Below are positions 44,006-51,608 of a stretch of 64,000 bases of DNA, piece after piece. Each line of letters begins with the position of its first letter. Positions within the stretch are counted from its first letter, which is position 1. The notes below the pieces were generated by a model. That model was given only the letters and a program-made list of their open reading frames with translations. It was not told the DNA's origin and made no database searches. The stretch lies in NCBI GenBank assembly GCA_964347765.1, contig CAYGAG010000002.1, positions 37,713-101,712 on the forward strand. The letters run 5' to 3'. Source of the stretch: CAYGAG01 sp964347765. Lineage in GTDB: Archaea; Thermoproteota; Bathyarchaeia; Bathyarchaeales; Bathycorpusculaceae. A program made the position numbers and the translations under genes.

Positions 44006-45325
44006 TTAACTGATAAAAGGATTCATCGGCTGCTTCTCCCTGTCAAAAACCAGCCGCCCATTTTTGAAAACCTTATCTACTATGTTTACACCAAAACGGT
44101 AGCCGAGAAACCTATGATTGGGAGCATCTAGAATCAGAAAGTCCGCCTTTTTTGCCACTTCTAGACTGCCAATCTCGTTTCCCCTTTCAATGGCATGAGC
44201 TGCGTTAATTGTTGATGCTGTTATGGCCTCTGCTGGAGTCAACTTCATGAGATGACAAGCAAAGGATATGACCAACTGCTGATTCTCAACCCAACAACTC
44301 GGGTTAAAGTCAGAACCAAGAGCTACAGGAACACCCAGATCAATCATCCTTCTAGCGTCTGCGTACCGTCCAGCCATCAAGCTGAAGGCCGCAGCTGGAA
44401 GCAAGACTGCTATCACACCTTTGTCGGCCAAGGCTGTAAGACCTTTTTCTGATGAGAAGAGCAGATGCTCAGCCGAGATAGCTTCTACATCAGCTGCCAA
44501 TTCAGCACCACCCGACATGCTCATCTCGTCAGCATGAACCTTGGGTTTCAGACCATGGGTTAGACCGGCAGCCAAGATTCTCCTAGATTGTGCTAACCCA
44601 AAGACTCCTTTTTCACAGAACACATCGCAGAACTCTGCAAGAGCCTCTCGAGAAACCCTTGGGATCATCTTCTCAACAATGTAATCCACATACCGTTGCG
44701 GATCACTTTTGTACTCCCCAGGAAAAACGTGTGCACCCATAAAAGTTGGAACAACATCGACTGGGTGTAACTTGTCCAAACGCTTGGCAACCTTCAGGAT
44801 TTTCAATTCACTTTCGACCGTCAGACCGTAGCCACTTTTTGCTTCAACAGTCGTCGTGCCATGTTCTAACATAAGATCCAATGTTCTGAAACCGAATTCC
44901 ACAAGTGTGTCCGCGCTAGCTCTCCGAGTCTTCTTTACCGTATCTAGAATCCCACCTCCAGCATTCAAAATCTTCATATAGGAGTCGCCCTCGACCCGCA
45001 TTTGAAACTCATCTTCTCTTGAACCAGCAAAAACAAGATGAGTGTGAGGATCCACAAAGCCGGGCATTACGGTTTTGCCATCAGCACTCATCAGAACCTC
45101 AGCCTTGAATCTTCTTCGGATTTCTGAGGTTTTTCCTACCGCAATAATTCTGTCCTTTCTGACTGCCAACGCCCCATTATGTATTATGCCAAGATGCTGC
45201 ATCCTTTTGCCAATGCGTAGCTGTTTGCTGCCACCATCAAGCGTTACGAGTTCATTTGCATTCACAATAAGCAGATCTGCCCTTTCTTTCTGACAAGGCC
45301 TTGTCCGCTTATCGGTTATAGGCAT
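44006..45325 (-). CDS. hutI: Imidazolonepropionase
   Basis: Amidohydrolase-superfamily metalloenzyme (439 aa) that opens the imidazolone ring to N-formimino-glutamate. Metal-binding HxH in GFVDPHTHLVFAGSREDEF (about 91-109), substrate segment TTVEAKSGYGLT, then the metal His in PKVHADEMS, and LGSDFNPSCW with the catalytic Asp. The length and motif order match bacterial and archaeal HutI. It begins 2 bp after the metallo-hydrolase stop, in the hut operon. Confidence 0.93.
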   Translation of the reverse strand: MPITDKRTRPCQKERADLLIVNANELVTLDGGSKQLRIGKRMQHLGIIHNGALAVRKDRIIAVGKTSEIRRRFKAEVLMSADGKTVMPGFVDPHTHLVFAGSREDEFQMRVEGDSYMKILNAGGGILDTVKKTRRASADTLVEFGFRTLDLMLEHGTTTVEAKSGYGLTVESELKILKVAKRLDKLHPVDVVPTFMGAHVFPGEYKSDPQRYVDYIVEKMIPRVSREALAEFCDVFCEKGVFGLAQSRRILAAGLTHGLKPKVHADEMSMSGGAELAADVEAISAEHLLFSSEKGLTALADKGVIAVLLPAAAFSLMAGRYADARRMIDLGVPVALGSDFNPSCWVENQQLVISFACHLMKLTPAEAITASTINAAHAIERGNEIGSLEVAKKADFLILDAPNHRFLGYRFGVNIVDKVFKNGRLVFDREKQPMNPFIS

Positions 45326-45327
45326 AT

Positions 45328-45966
45328 CTAGGCCACTTGATATTCTTGGCCTTCCTTTAATACGACAACTTTGATGTCCGACTTCGCTTCCACTTCTCTC
45401 TTGAACACTTCAGGATCTGTATCCCAACGGTGCATGGGCACTACAACCTTTGGATTGATTGTTATTGCAGCCTCGGCAGCTTCAGCATTATCCATAGTGT
45501 AAGTGTCTCCACTGGGAAGCAGAGCCACATCTATATCCCCGATCTTCTGCATTTCAGAAATGAAATCCGTGTCTCCTGCATGATAGATTCTTCTATCTTC
45601 CGCCATTATCACATAGCCGACGCCGAAACCTTTAGGATGATAAGGGATCCCAGGAGACCTGAACCGCTTGACATTGTAGGCTCTAACTGCTTCTACCTTG
45701 ATACCATAAACTTCAACTTCATCTCCGGGCTTAAGGAAGTTGACATTTCCAGCAATCTTCTGCCTACAATCCTCAGGAGCAATGATTATAGTGTCTGCCT
45801 TACGAACCTTCTTAATCTTAGACAAGTCGCAATGATCTGAATGGGAATGCGACACGAGTATCAAGTCAGCATGTTTAGAGTATTCGCCTTCATATGGATC
45901 AGTGTAGATAGTCCTTCCTGCAGCATTTATCAGAAAACTGGCATGCCCCAACCATCGAATCGTAAT
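45328..45966 (-). CDS. Metallo-beta-lactamase-fold hydrolase (UPF0173-like)
   Basis: About 212 aa. Metal motif HSHSDHCDL (ligands His-x-His-x-Asp-His), then HAGDTDF with metal-bridging Asp and a final PMHRWDTDP. It resembles the UPF0173 family of archaeal and bacterial metal-dependent hydrolases. The conserved N-terminus ITIRWLGHASFLINAAG extends before the only canonical start (TTG 45951, inside the WLGHASF motif), so the true start is probably ATT 45966 or ATA 45972. It lies within the hut cluster directly before hutI; a role in formimino-glutamate or side-product hydrolysis is only a suggestion. Confidence 0.82.
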   Translation of the reverse strand: MTIRWLGHASFLINAAGRTIYTDPYEGEYSKHADLILVSHSHSDHCDLSKIKKVRKADTIIIAPEDCRQKIAGNVNFLKPGDEVEVYGIKVEAVRAYNVKRFRSPGIPYHPKGFGVGYVIMAEDRRIYHAGDTDFISEMQKIGDIDVALLPSGDTYTMDNAEAAEAAITINPKVVVPMHRWDTDPEVFKREVEAKSDIKVVVLKEGQEYQVA

Positions 45967-46141
45967 AGCTATCTCTTACACCTTCTCTCTCCCTTATACA
46001 ACGTAGACATATTTATCTTAAACGATCAACGTATGCTATCAACCAATATAGAATTCAAATGACTAACCGCATGTGTGAATGTTATACGGAAAGAAGGTAG
46101 AACTTTCGTTCTGTCGATAAAGATTGGAGCAATCACTGGGG

Positions 46142-47059
46142 TCATTGTCTTTGCGCTTCTTTCTCTGCAGCTTCATGGATCGCAATTTCTAGAATCCGAT
46201 CTATGGTTAAGTTATCGATCTTTAGATAATGTACGGCTATGTCGATAATAGCTTTCAAAGGTGCCATACCACAGAACTCTGACCCTACTATTGGAACATT
46301 GCGACGTGAAGACTCCAGTGAAAGTAGCTTGAAGACTCTGTGTAGAGGAGTCTTTTCGAAATCGGTGATACTCATACCGATTTGTGTGACGCCCTGTTCT
46401 GGAACGTAGGCAGCCATCGCTTTCACATTGGAGAGCCCACCGCTCTTTGCATGCAATGCTCTAGCGATCTTCTTAGCAACATTCAAATCAGCTGTATCCA
46501 GATTAACGTTGAAACCTACCATAAGCTTGCGAGCGCCTGTAATCGTGGCACCAGCTGTAGGATGAGGTTTGACAGGACCAAAATCCGGCTTGCGTCCTGA
46601 TTTAACAATCATCTGCGCAAGGTTTTCATACTCACCTTTGCGTATCCAGTCCAGATCCTTTCTTTCAGGCCTCGTTGCTGCTTCTCCGTAGAGGTAAACG
46701 GGGACATTGTGTTTCCCAGAGAACGTTTTTCCAAATACCTTGGCAAGCTCGACACATTCTTCCATAGCAACATTTTTTATAGGTATAAATGGTACAACAT
46801 CAACGGCGCCGATTCTCGGATGTTGCCCTTTATGCTTTCTCATATCGATCAGTTCTACAGCTTTGGAAGCTGCTTTCAACACAGCCTCTAGGACCGAGTC
46901 TTTATTGCCAGTGATAGAAACAACAAGTCGGTTGTAATGGTTATCAAATGTATGGTCAAACAAGAAGGTGTCTTGTATCGACCTGATTTCCCCAAGAACC
47001 GACTCAACAATCGTAGGATTGGAAGTGCTAAAGTTTGGTACACTTTCCACAATCTGCAA
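46142..47059 (-). CDS. ftcD: Glutamate formimidoyltransferase
   Basis: Transfers the formimino group of N-formimino-glutamate to tetrahydrofolate, the last step of this histidine route, giving glutamate. About 305 aa; the N-terminus QIVESVPNFS, the central GQHPRIGAVDVVPFIPI and LYGEAATRPERKDLDWIRKG, and the AYVPEQGVTQIGMSI strand are typical. TTG 47059 is chosen because it has gaagagat upstream and matches the family's start; the frame extends to TTG 47092. No cyclodeaminase domain is fused, so the formimino-folate must be processed by another enzyme. Confidence 0.9.
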   Translation of the reverse strand: MQIVESVPNFSTSNPTIVESVLGEIRSIQDTFLFDHTFDNHYNRLVVSITGNKDSVLEAVLKAASKAVELIDMRKHKGQHPRIGAVDVVPFIPIKNVAMEECVELAKVFGKTFSGKHNVPVYLYGEAATRPERKDLDWIRKGEYENLAQMIVKSGRKPDFGPVKPHPTAGATITGARKLMVGFNVNLDTADLNVAKKIARALHAKSGGLSNVKAMAAYVPEQGVTQIGMSITDFEKTPLHRVFKLLSLESSRRNVPIVGSEFCGMAPLKAIIDIAVHYLKIDNLTIDRILEIAIHEAAEKEAQRQ

Positions 47060-47154
47060 ATCTCTTCGCCAGAGAAATGTTACAATAAACAACCGTAATT
47101 AAGGTTACGAAGACCAAGATCTGAAACAACTCACGAGTCCTAGTACATTTAAGA

Positions 47155-47162
47155 TTTAAATA
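47155..47162 (+). promoter_or_regulatory. Candidate TATA box for the surface protein gene
   Basis: The box tttaaata within gatttaaatag lies 40-47 bp before the ATG at 47202, followed by a Shine-Dalgarno-like gaggatg a few bases before the ATG. It lies in the divergent gap with the hut cluster. Confidence 0.45.
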
Positions 47163-47201
47163 GGTTCAGAGATCAGAAGTCGAGATATTGAGGATGAAGA
47201 T

Positions 47202-48098
47202 ATGAGAAAAAAGAATGCAACAATGATATGCTTGATGACCTGTTTGCTGATATTGACGGCTCTAACAGCTTCGATAAAGGCGTCTAATGGATTACACTTC
47301 AAATGGGTAAATCCAGCGTATGCAGGCCCAGACATGTTCTACAGTCCCATCTACCCCTTTACTAGCATCGTTGGATACTTGGAAGGAACATGTTGGAACT
47401 TCTCGACGAGTATAAAAAATGATTTCTCTGGTCCATTTAATATCTCCGCCGTGCGCGTCGAATTCGAATGGGGAAGAAATTACACTCACAGATTCAGCAG
47501 TCCCCATAGAGTTCTGCCAGGCCATACGAAGATCTTCCATGTCTCTAATATGACACCATTTATTGAAGACGTGCCAGAATTGTGGACATATCACTATGAT
47601 GTATACATCGATAGAATCAATGATACATCTATTGAGATATATGAGAACGATGACTTTGCCATTTTGTCAGAAGATCATCTTGAATGTCTCAGAATATTCG
47701 CAAAGCTGGGCATATTCAGTCTCCCCATGGATGGAGAATTGCCTCCGTTTATAACCGACCCGCCGAATGTTACGGAAACTCAAGTTCTGCTTGTAAGAGT
47801 GTCCATGAGAATTCTTCAGGGCATGCAACACTATCAGATGGGATTGTTTGGCCAAGCAGAAAGCTACCTCCAAGACGCGGATGTCTCTATTGCGGAAGCA
47901 TTGAGCGTTTGGAATACGACAGGGACTGCAATGGAAGAGGCCATCGTAGGACGAAGAGAGGCAGAAGGAAACTACTACAGTGCTCTGGCAGACTCAAGCC
48001 TAGTGAACGCGTACGGTTGGCTGCTCTTCGGTTTGGGTTGGATACTTATTGGCTTTGGAGTAATAATATACGGTGCAAGAAAGACGAAGATTGTCTAA
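47202..48098 (+). CDS. Membrane-anchored cell-surface protein, unknown
   Basis: A 298-aa protein with an N-terminal signal-like helix (about 8-27, ICLMTCLLILTALTASIKAS) and a C-terminal membrane helix (about 270-292) followed by the basic tail ARKTKIV. The region between is extracellular in this topology and contains NxS/T sequons (NFS, NIS, NYT, NMT, NDT, NVT). The first part looks like a beta-sandwich; the region around 200-250 looks helical. No enzyme motif is seen. Likely N-glycosylated; function unknown. Confidence 0.7.
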   Translation: MRKKNATMICLMTCLLILTALTASIKASNGLHFKWVNPAYAGPDMFYSPIYPFTSIVGYLEGTCWNFSTSIKNDFSGPFNISAVRVEFEWGRNYTHRFSSPHRVLPGHTKIFHVSNMTPFIEDVPELWTYHYDVYIDRINDTSIEIYENDDFAILSEDHLECLRIFAKLGIFSLPMDGELPPFITDPPNVTETQVLLVRVSMRILQGMQHYQMGLFGQAESYLQDADVSIAEALSVWNTTGTAMEEAIVGRREAEGNYYSALADSSLVNAYGWLLFGLGWILIGFGVIIYGARKTKIV

Positions 48099-48169
48099 GC
48101 AAAAGCGAAACCTTTCACTTTCGCCTTTTCCATGAGTGTGACAGGCTTATCTGTGCGGGGAAAAGATAG

Positions 48170-48763
48170 ATGAGTTCTGAATTTGAAGTTCCTTCATGGA
48201 ACCAGATATACAGGATGCTCTTGAATATTGCCGAGAAAATCCGGAGAGACCGATTCATTCCAGATATAATTGTGGGCGTATCTAGAGGAGGCTGGCCACC
48301 TGCACGTGTATTGTCCGATCTGCTGGGAAACCCCAATCTTGCCAATGTCAAAGTGGAGTTTTACTTGGGAATTGCTGAAACAAAAGAGACCCCAGTCCTA
48401 ACGCAGCCAATCTCAGTGTCCGTTCAAGAAAAGAAAGTTCTTGTTGTGGATGAGATTGCAGACACCGGGATGAGCTTGAAGCTTGTCAAGGAACACATTG
48501 CCCGTGAAGGAGCACTTGAAATCAAGATCGCAACAATCTATTATAAGCCTTGGAGCATCACTGTACCAGAATACTATGAAAAAGAGTCAAGCTGTTGGAT
48601 AGTTTTCCCATGGGAGATAAGAGAAACCATCAAGAAGATCGTCAAAGACTGCAAGGAAAGAAAGAAATCTTTGGAAGAGAAAGCTGCGGAGTTAATACGG
48701 GCTGGAGTGCCGAAGAGACTTGTCAGGAAGTTCTTGAAGGAGATAATTGAGGAAGAAGATTGA
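48170..48763 (+). CDS. Phosphoribosyltransferase (purine salvage type)
   Basis: A 197-aa type I PRTase. The PRPP-binding loop is KVLVVDEIADTGMSLKLVK (about 90-108). An upstream strand DIIVGVSRGGWPPARVL (about 31-47) carries the usual Arg-Gly-Gly, and IYYKPWS and SCWIVFPWE are typical of the archaeal xanthine/guanine-like group. It likely transfers phosphoribose to a purine base. The C-terminal Lys/Glu-rich helix ends in a repeated ATTGAGGAAGAAG sequence that also starts the next gene. Confidence 0.82.
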   Translation: MSSEFEVPSWNQIYRMLLNIAEKIRRDRFIPDIIVGVSRGGWPPARVLSDLLGNPNLANVKVEFYLGIAETKETPVLTQPISVSVQEKKVLVVDEIADTGMSLKLVKEHIAREGALEIKIATIYYKPWSITVPEYYEKESSCWIVFPWEIRETIKKIVKDCKERKKSLEEKAAELIRAGVPKRLVRKFLKEIIEEED

Positions 48764-48780
48764 GGAAGAAGATTGAGGAA
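48746..48780 (+). repeat. 13-bp direct repeat at the PRTase/Cgi121 junction
   Basis: The unit attgaggaagaag occurs twice in full (48746-48758, 48759-48771) and once in part (48772-48780). It spans the stop codon of the phosphoribosyltransferase and the TTG start of Cgi121. Because 13 is not a multiple of 3, the copies are read in different frames by the two genes. Confidence 0.85.
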
Positions 48781-49326
48781 TTTGGGAAATATGTTGTCAT
48801 AGCTGGGTTTAAAGGTGTCCATATAGGAAATGTGGAAAAATTCCTCAAAAAAATTCGGGAAGAGAGTCCTTCAAATACTGGAGTTCAATTCTTTGACGCA
48901 AGATATATTGCCACATGGCAGCATATTTATTTTGCAGTTTTGAACGCTTTGACCGTCTTCAAGAATAAGGAGAACATTTCTAGAAGCGTGATGATGGAAT
49001 CATTGCTTTTTGCTTCTGCCCAGCATCAAATACGAAAGGCAACGAGGATTTTAGGGATCAAGCCAGAGGCGACAAAGATAGCTGTGCTGATTGTCGGAGA
49101 GGATTATAATGTGGTAGAGTCAACTCTGTCCCTGGTTTCCAAGAAGCTCGATGCTACGCGTGATGACACTGTGATCAAGATGTCAAAAAAGAAGACCGCA
49201 GATATTCAAGAGATTTTTGGCATCTCGAATCTGGAAACTGAGACCGTTGCTGAAGAAGGAGATTTGGGGAAAGCAGTTACTAAGCTGGTCATTGAACACA
49301 TGGCCTTGCTAGCCATTCAGCACTAG
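48760..49326 (+). CDS. cgi121: KEOPS complex subunit Cgi121
   Basis: Regulatory subunit of KEOPS (188 aa) that binds Bud32 and recruits the tRNA 3' CCA end. Typical features are VQFFDARYIATWQHIYFAVLNA-like block (about 45-65), SRSVMMESLLFASAQHQIRKAT and the GIKPEATKIAVLIVG segment. The start TTG overlaps the PRTase stop by 4 bp within a short direct repeat. With Pcc1 (3793) and Sua5 (40584) most of the t6A pathway except Kae1-Bud32 is in the window. Confidence 0.9.
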   Translation: MRKKIEEFGKYVVIAGFKGVHIGNVEKFLKKIREESPSNTGVQFFDARYIATWQHIYFAVLNALTVFKNKENISRSVMMESLLFASAQHQIRKATRILGIKPEATKIAVLIVGEDYNVVESTLSLVSKKLDATRDDTVIKMSKKKTADIQEIFGISNLETETVAEEGDLGKAVTKLVIEHMALLAIQH

Positions 49327-49332
49327 TCTTGT

Positions 49333-49860
49333 TCAAAGCAGTTTCTCCCTCATGACCGATATGATGTCTCTAGCCCTTATCACGGATACGCCTGCTAGTT
49401 CACCCACAATCTCGACTAGCAGAATTTTGTCAGGTCTATGCAGGTCAACTTTTCTTTCAACCTTTGCTGCCACAACCTCAACGATATCCTGTCTATGCAA
49501 TTCCGTAAACCGTTTCTCAACTGTTACTCGAAAAGTCTCGTCCTTCTCAATCTTTGAAGCTAGGCCTATGGCTGCATGTTGAATCTCGTCAAGATCTGTA
49601 CCGACGACTCTTTCGATTGGAATTATTCTTAATGTATACCGGAATTCGTAAGGTCGATCATGTAATAGTCTACGAAGCCTTCTGATTGCCTCGAAAGGGT
49701 TGAAGGCTGTCCTTGCGGAAATCAAACCTGAAACATTGGTCTTAACGACTGTCGCTACTGGGTCACCTATTTCGCCCAAAAGATACTCTAATTCGAAACA
49801 GGCGCGACTTTCATTCCCGCGGGAAGTGGTTGTCAGAAGGTTAAAATCTCTTAGCGCAAT
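49333..49860 (-). CDS. THUMP-domain RNA-binding protein (Tan1-like)
   Basis: About 175 aa. The sequence NLLTTTSRGNESRACFELEY...GDPVATVVKTNVSGLI and the later HDRPYEFRYTLRIIPIERVV match THUMP proteins such as Tan1, which help tRNA ac4C formation. The coding sequence clearly reaches beyond the first canonical start (TTG 49779): the conserved DFNLLTTTSRG lies upstream. No ATG, GTG or TTG is found in that frame before a TAA near 49919, so an ATT at 49860, which follows ggggtgag, is proposed as the start. It is convergent with Cgi121. Confidence 0.75.
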   Translation of the reverse strand: MALRDFNLLTTTSRGNESRACFELEYLLGEIGDPVATVVKTNVSGLISARTAFNPFEAIRRLRRLLHDRPYEFRYTLRIIPIERVVGTDLDEIQHAAIGLASKIEKDETFRVTVEKRFTELHRQDIVEVVAAKVERKVDLHRPDKILLVEIVGELAGVSVIRARDIISVMREKLL

Positions 49861-50082
49861 CTCACCCCAGTTGACTCTCTCAGTGTCCCGCGCAAAGCTG
49901 ATTTTGGTCAGTGCAGGTTAGTGACCTTCTCATAGCTTGATGCTCCCAGCCGTCGCCTCACATCATCCCGAACTAACTATACAATGTGCAGGAATTTATT
50001 CGTTCTGATCATCGATTGACAGTAGGCTTAAATCGCAGCGGGAAGGGCTTTACTATCGCATTGTCTAGTTACCTGGAGGCGG

Positions 50083-51045
50083 TTGAGAGAAGTGCAAAAG
50101 CCTGTAATCGTAGTTCATGGTGGCGCCGGCAATTGGCAACCTGAACGTAGCCAGACTGGTTTAGAAGGCGTCAAGAGAGCGGCAGAGATCGGTTTCGAAA
50201 TCTTGAGGAATGGAGAGAGTGCGGTTGAAGGAGTTATGAAAGCAGTTGCTGCTATGGAGGATGAAAGTGTGTTTAACGCTGGATATGGTTCGAGCTTGAA
50301 TATTGAGAAACATGTGGAAATGGAAGCGTCGATTATGGATGGAAAGACATTGAAGGCAGGGGCTGTGGGACTTTTGAAGGACATTAAGAATCCAGTTTTC
50401 TTGGCAAGAATTATCATGGACGAGACGGATCACGTGTTGATGGTGGGAGAAGGGGCCGAAAGATTGGCAGACGCCTTCGAACTTGAGAGGAGAGAACCAG
50501 TTACTCAGCTTAGAGTGAGATATTATGAACGCCAGAGGAAGGCCTTGATTGAGGGAAAAACCACATTGCCAAAGCTAGCTGACTTAATAAGGAATAATCC
50601 TGAACTGTTCCAACTAGACACTGTTGGGGCTGTTGCCTTGGACAAGGAGGGAGATTTTGCGGCGGCAACTTCCACAGGGGGTTTTTCCCTCAAACTTCCA
50701 GGACGAATCGGTGACTCGCCTCTGATCGGGTGCGGTACTTATGCCGACAATCAAGCTGGTGCGTGTTCTGCAACAGGTATCGGCGAGATCGCGATAAGGC
50801 TTGTTTTGGCGAAGACTGTCTGTAGCCTCATGGAGGAGGGGAAATCGGCTGAGGATGCTGTTGAAGAAGCAATAGGGACCGTAAATCGCAAGATGCCTGA
50901 CGCCTACAATTCAATGGGACTAATTGCAGTGGACACTTGTGGAAGAGTGGGAGCAGCACACAACTCGCCTAACCTGTGCTGGGCTTATATGACACCAAAA
51001 ACACGAGAACCTACAGCTTCTCTAACAGCGAACATGCTGAAGTGA
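50083..51045 (+). CDS. iaaA: Isoaspartyl peptidase / type 2 L-asparaginase
   Basis: N-terminal nucleophile hydrolase (320 aa) that self-cleaves and removes beta-aspartyl linkages or hydrolyses asparagine. The N-terminal IVVHGGAGNW (about 9-18) and the catalytic Thr after autocleavage in FQLDTVGAVALD (about 182-193) are clear, as are ATSTGGFSLKLPGRIGDSPLIG and CSATGIGE. Length matches the family. Start TTG. A TATA-like box (ggcttaaat, near 50026) precedes it. It lies upstream of the Glu/Trp microprotein. Confidence 0.92.
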   Translation: MREVQKPVIVVHGGAGNWQPERSQTGLEGVKRAAEIGFEILRNGESAVEGVMKAVAAMEDESVFNAGYGSSLNIEKHVEMEASIMDGKTLKAGAVGLLKDIKNPVFLARIIMDETDHVLMVGEGAERLADAFELERREPVTQLRVRYYERQRKALIEGKTTLPKLADLIRNNPELFQLDTVGAVALDKEGDFAAATSTGGFSLKLPGRIGDSPLIGCGTYADNQAGACSATGIGEIAIRLVLAKTVCSLMEEGKSAEDAVEEAIGTVNRKMPDAYNSMGLIAVDTCGRVGAAHNSPNLCWAYMTPKTREPTASLTANMLK

Positions 51046-51095
51046 TTCTTCGAAGCCAAGACGTTGACATCTTCTTCGAAATCAGAAATTGAAGG

Positions 51096-51105
51096 CTTTT
51101 AAATC
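51096..51105 (+). promoter_or_regulatory. TATA-box promoter for the microprotein
   Basis: The box cttttaaatc lies 43-52 bp before the ATG of the 21-codon frame at 51148. A transcription start near 51126 would give a leader of about 22 nt that still contains the strong Shine-Dalgarno at 51134-51142. The box is well placed for this gene and for no other nearby gene. Confidence 0.55.
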
Positions 51106-51133
51106 CAAACCGATCTTCTCTCTAAAAAACATC

Positions 51134-51142
51134 AGAGGTGAG
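51134..51142 (+). promoter_or_regulatory. Strong Shine-Dalgarno before the microprotein
   Basis: The sequence agaggtgag complements the 3' end of archaeal 16S rRNA very well and is followed by a 5-base spacer (acgtt) to the ATG. It is among the best ribosome-binding sites in the window and decides that the 21-codon frame is probably translated. Confidence 0.75.
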
Positions 51143-51147
51143 ACGTT

Positions 51148-51213
51148 ATGATTGAAGAAGAGGAATGGGAAGAAGAGGAAGAGGAATGGGAAGAAGAGGA
51201 AGAAGAGTGGTGA
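51148..51213 (+). CDS. Glu/Trp heptad-repeat microprotein (21 aa)
   Basis: A complete frame ATG...TGA of 21 codons encodes Met-Ile, then only Glu and Trp: 16 Glu and 3 Trp, with Trp at positions 7, 14 and 21. The peptide is thus three heptads each ending in Trp, with a net charge of about -16. GAA and GAG alternate irregularly between the heptads. It has its own TATA box and a strong Shine-Dalgarno. I recognise no family. It could be a DNA- or nucleic-acid-mimicking decoy, a basic-protein partner, a metal binder or a regulatory leader peptide; none is shown. The opposite strand's Phe/Leu-rich frame is a shadow. Confidence 0.6.
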   Translation: MIEEEEWEEEEEEWEEEEEEW

Positions 51214-51608
51214 AACCGAATTAGCGCAGTGTGGCAGCTTTCCGTTGTTGTCCAAATGATGTGACGCTCTGCTTGTGCAGACCTTGCAGTGCGATGAATC
51301 TACTGACTCAATTCTCCTCATGTTGTGGGGCAGACTCTACGTTGAACCTTGGATTTGAATCCTGAAGCTGTGACTAGAAAGAGATCGCTTTAAACCCAAA
51401 TGTGATTGTCGCAAGACGCCACGTGGAACTGTAAAGCATAGACTACGTGCTTCAGTCCTAACAGCAAAAATCCTGCGTGTGCATTGGATTCAGAGACCGA
51501 CTGGGAAACTGGCTTAAGAAATGAAACGGTTTGAGCTATCTTTTACTTTAATCGCCACCTCACGTTTATAACTCACGAAATCATGTCCATTCCTTCGTGC
51601 AGTCAGCC
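51214..51608. other. Gene-free stretch before ABCE1
   Basis: About 395 bp without a supported gene. Two TATA-like boxes are visible (gctttaaac near 51390 and gtttataac near 51566); the latter is about 40 bp before the ABCE1 ATG and is the better candidate. I found no tRNA or convincing box C/D RNA. Confidence 0.4.

Noticed and set aside
51254..51312. Possible box C/D RNA (atgatgt ... gcgatga ... ctga)
   Set aside because: The C box deviates from consensus and the second box pair is only about 5 bases apart, too short for a guide.
51082..51321. Minus-strand ORF with a Phe/Leu/Pro-rich stretch
   Set aside because: It is the complement of the Glu/Trp codon repeat; it has no start signals and lies across the promoter of the + strand microprotein.
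51345..51365. T-loop-like sequence ggatttgaatcc, considered as part of a tRNA
   Set aside because: No matching acceptor, D or anticodon stems could be formed around it.
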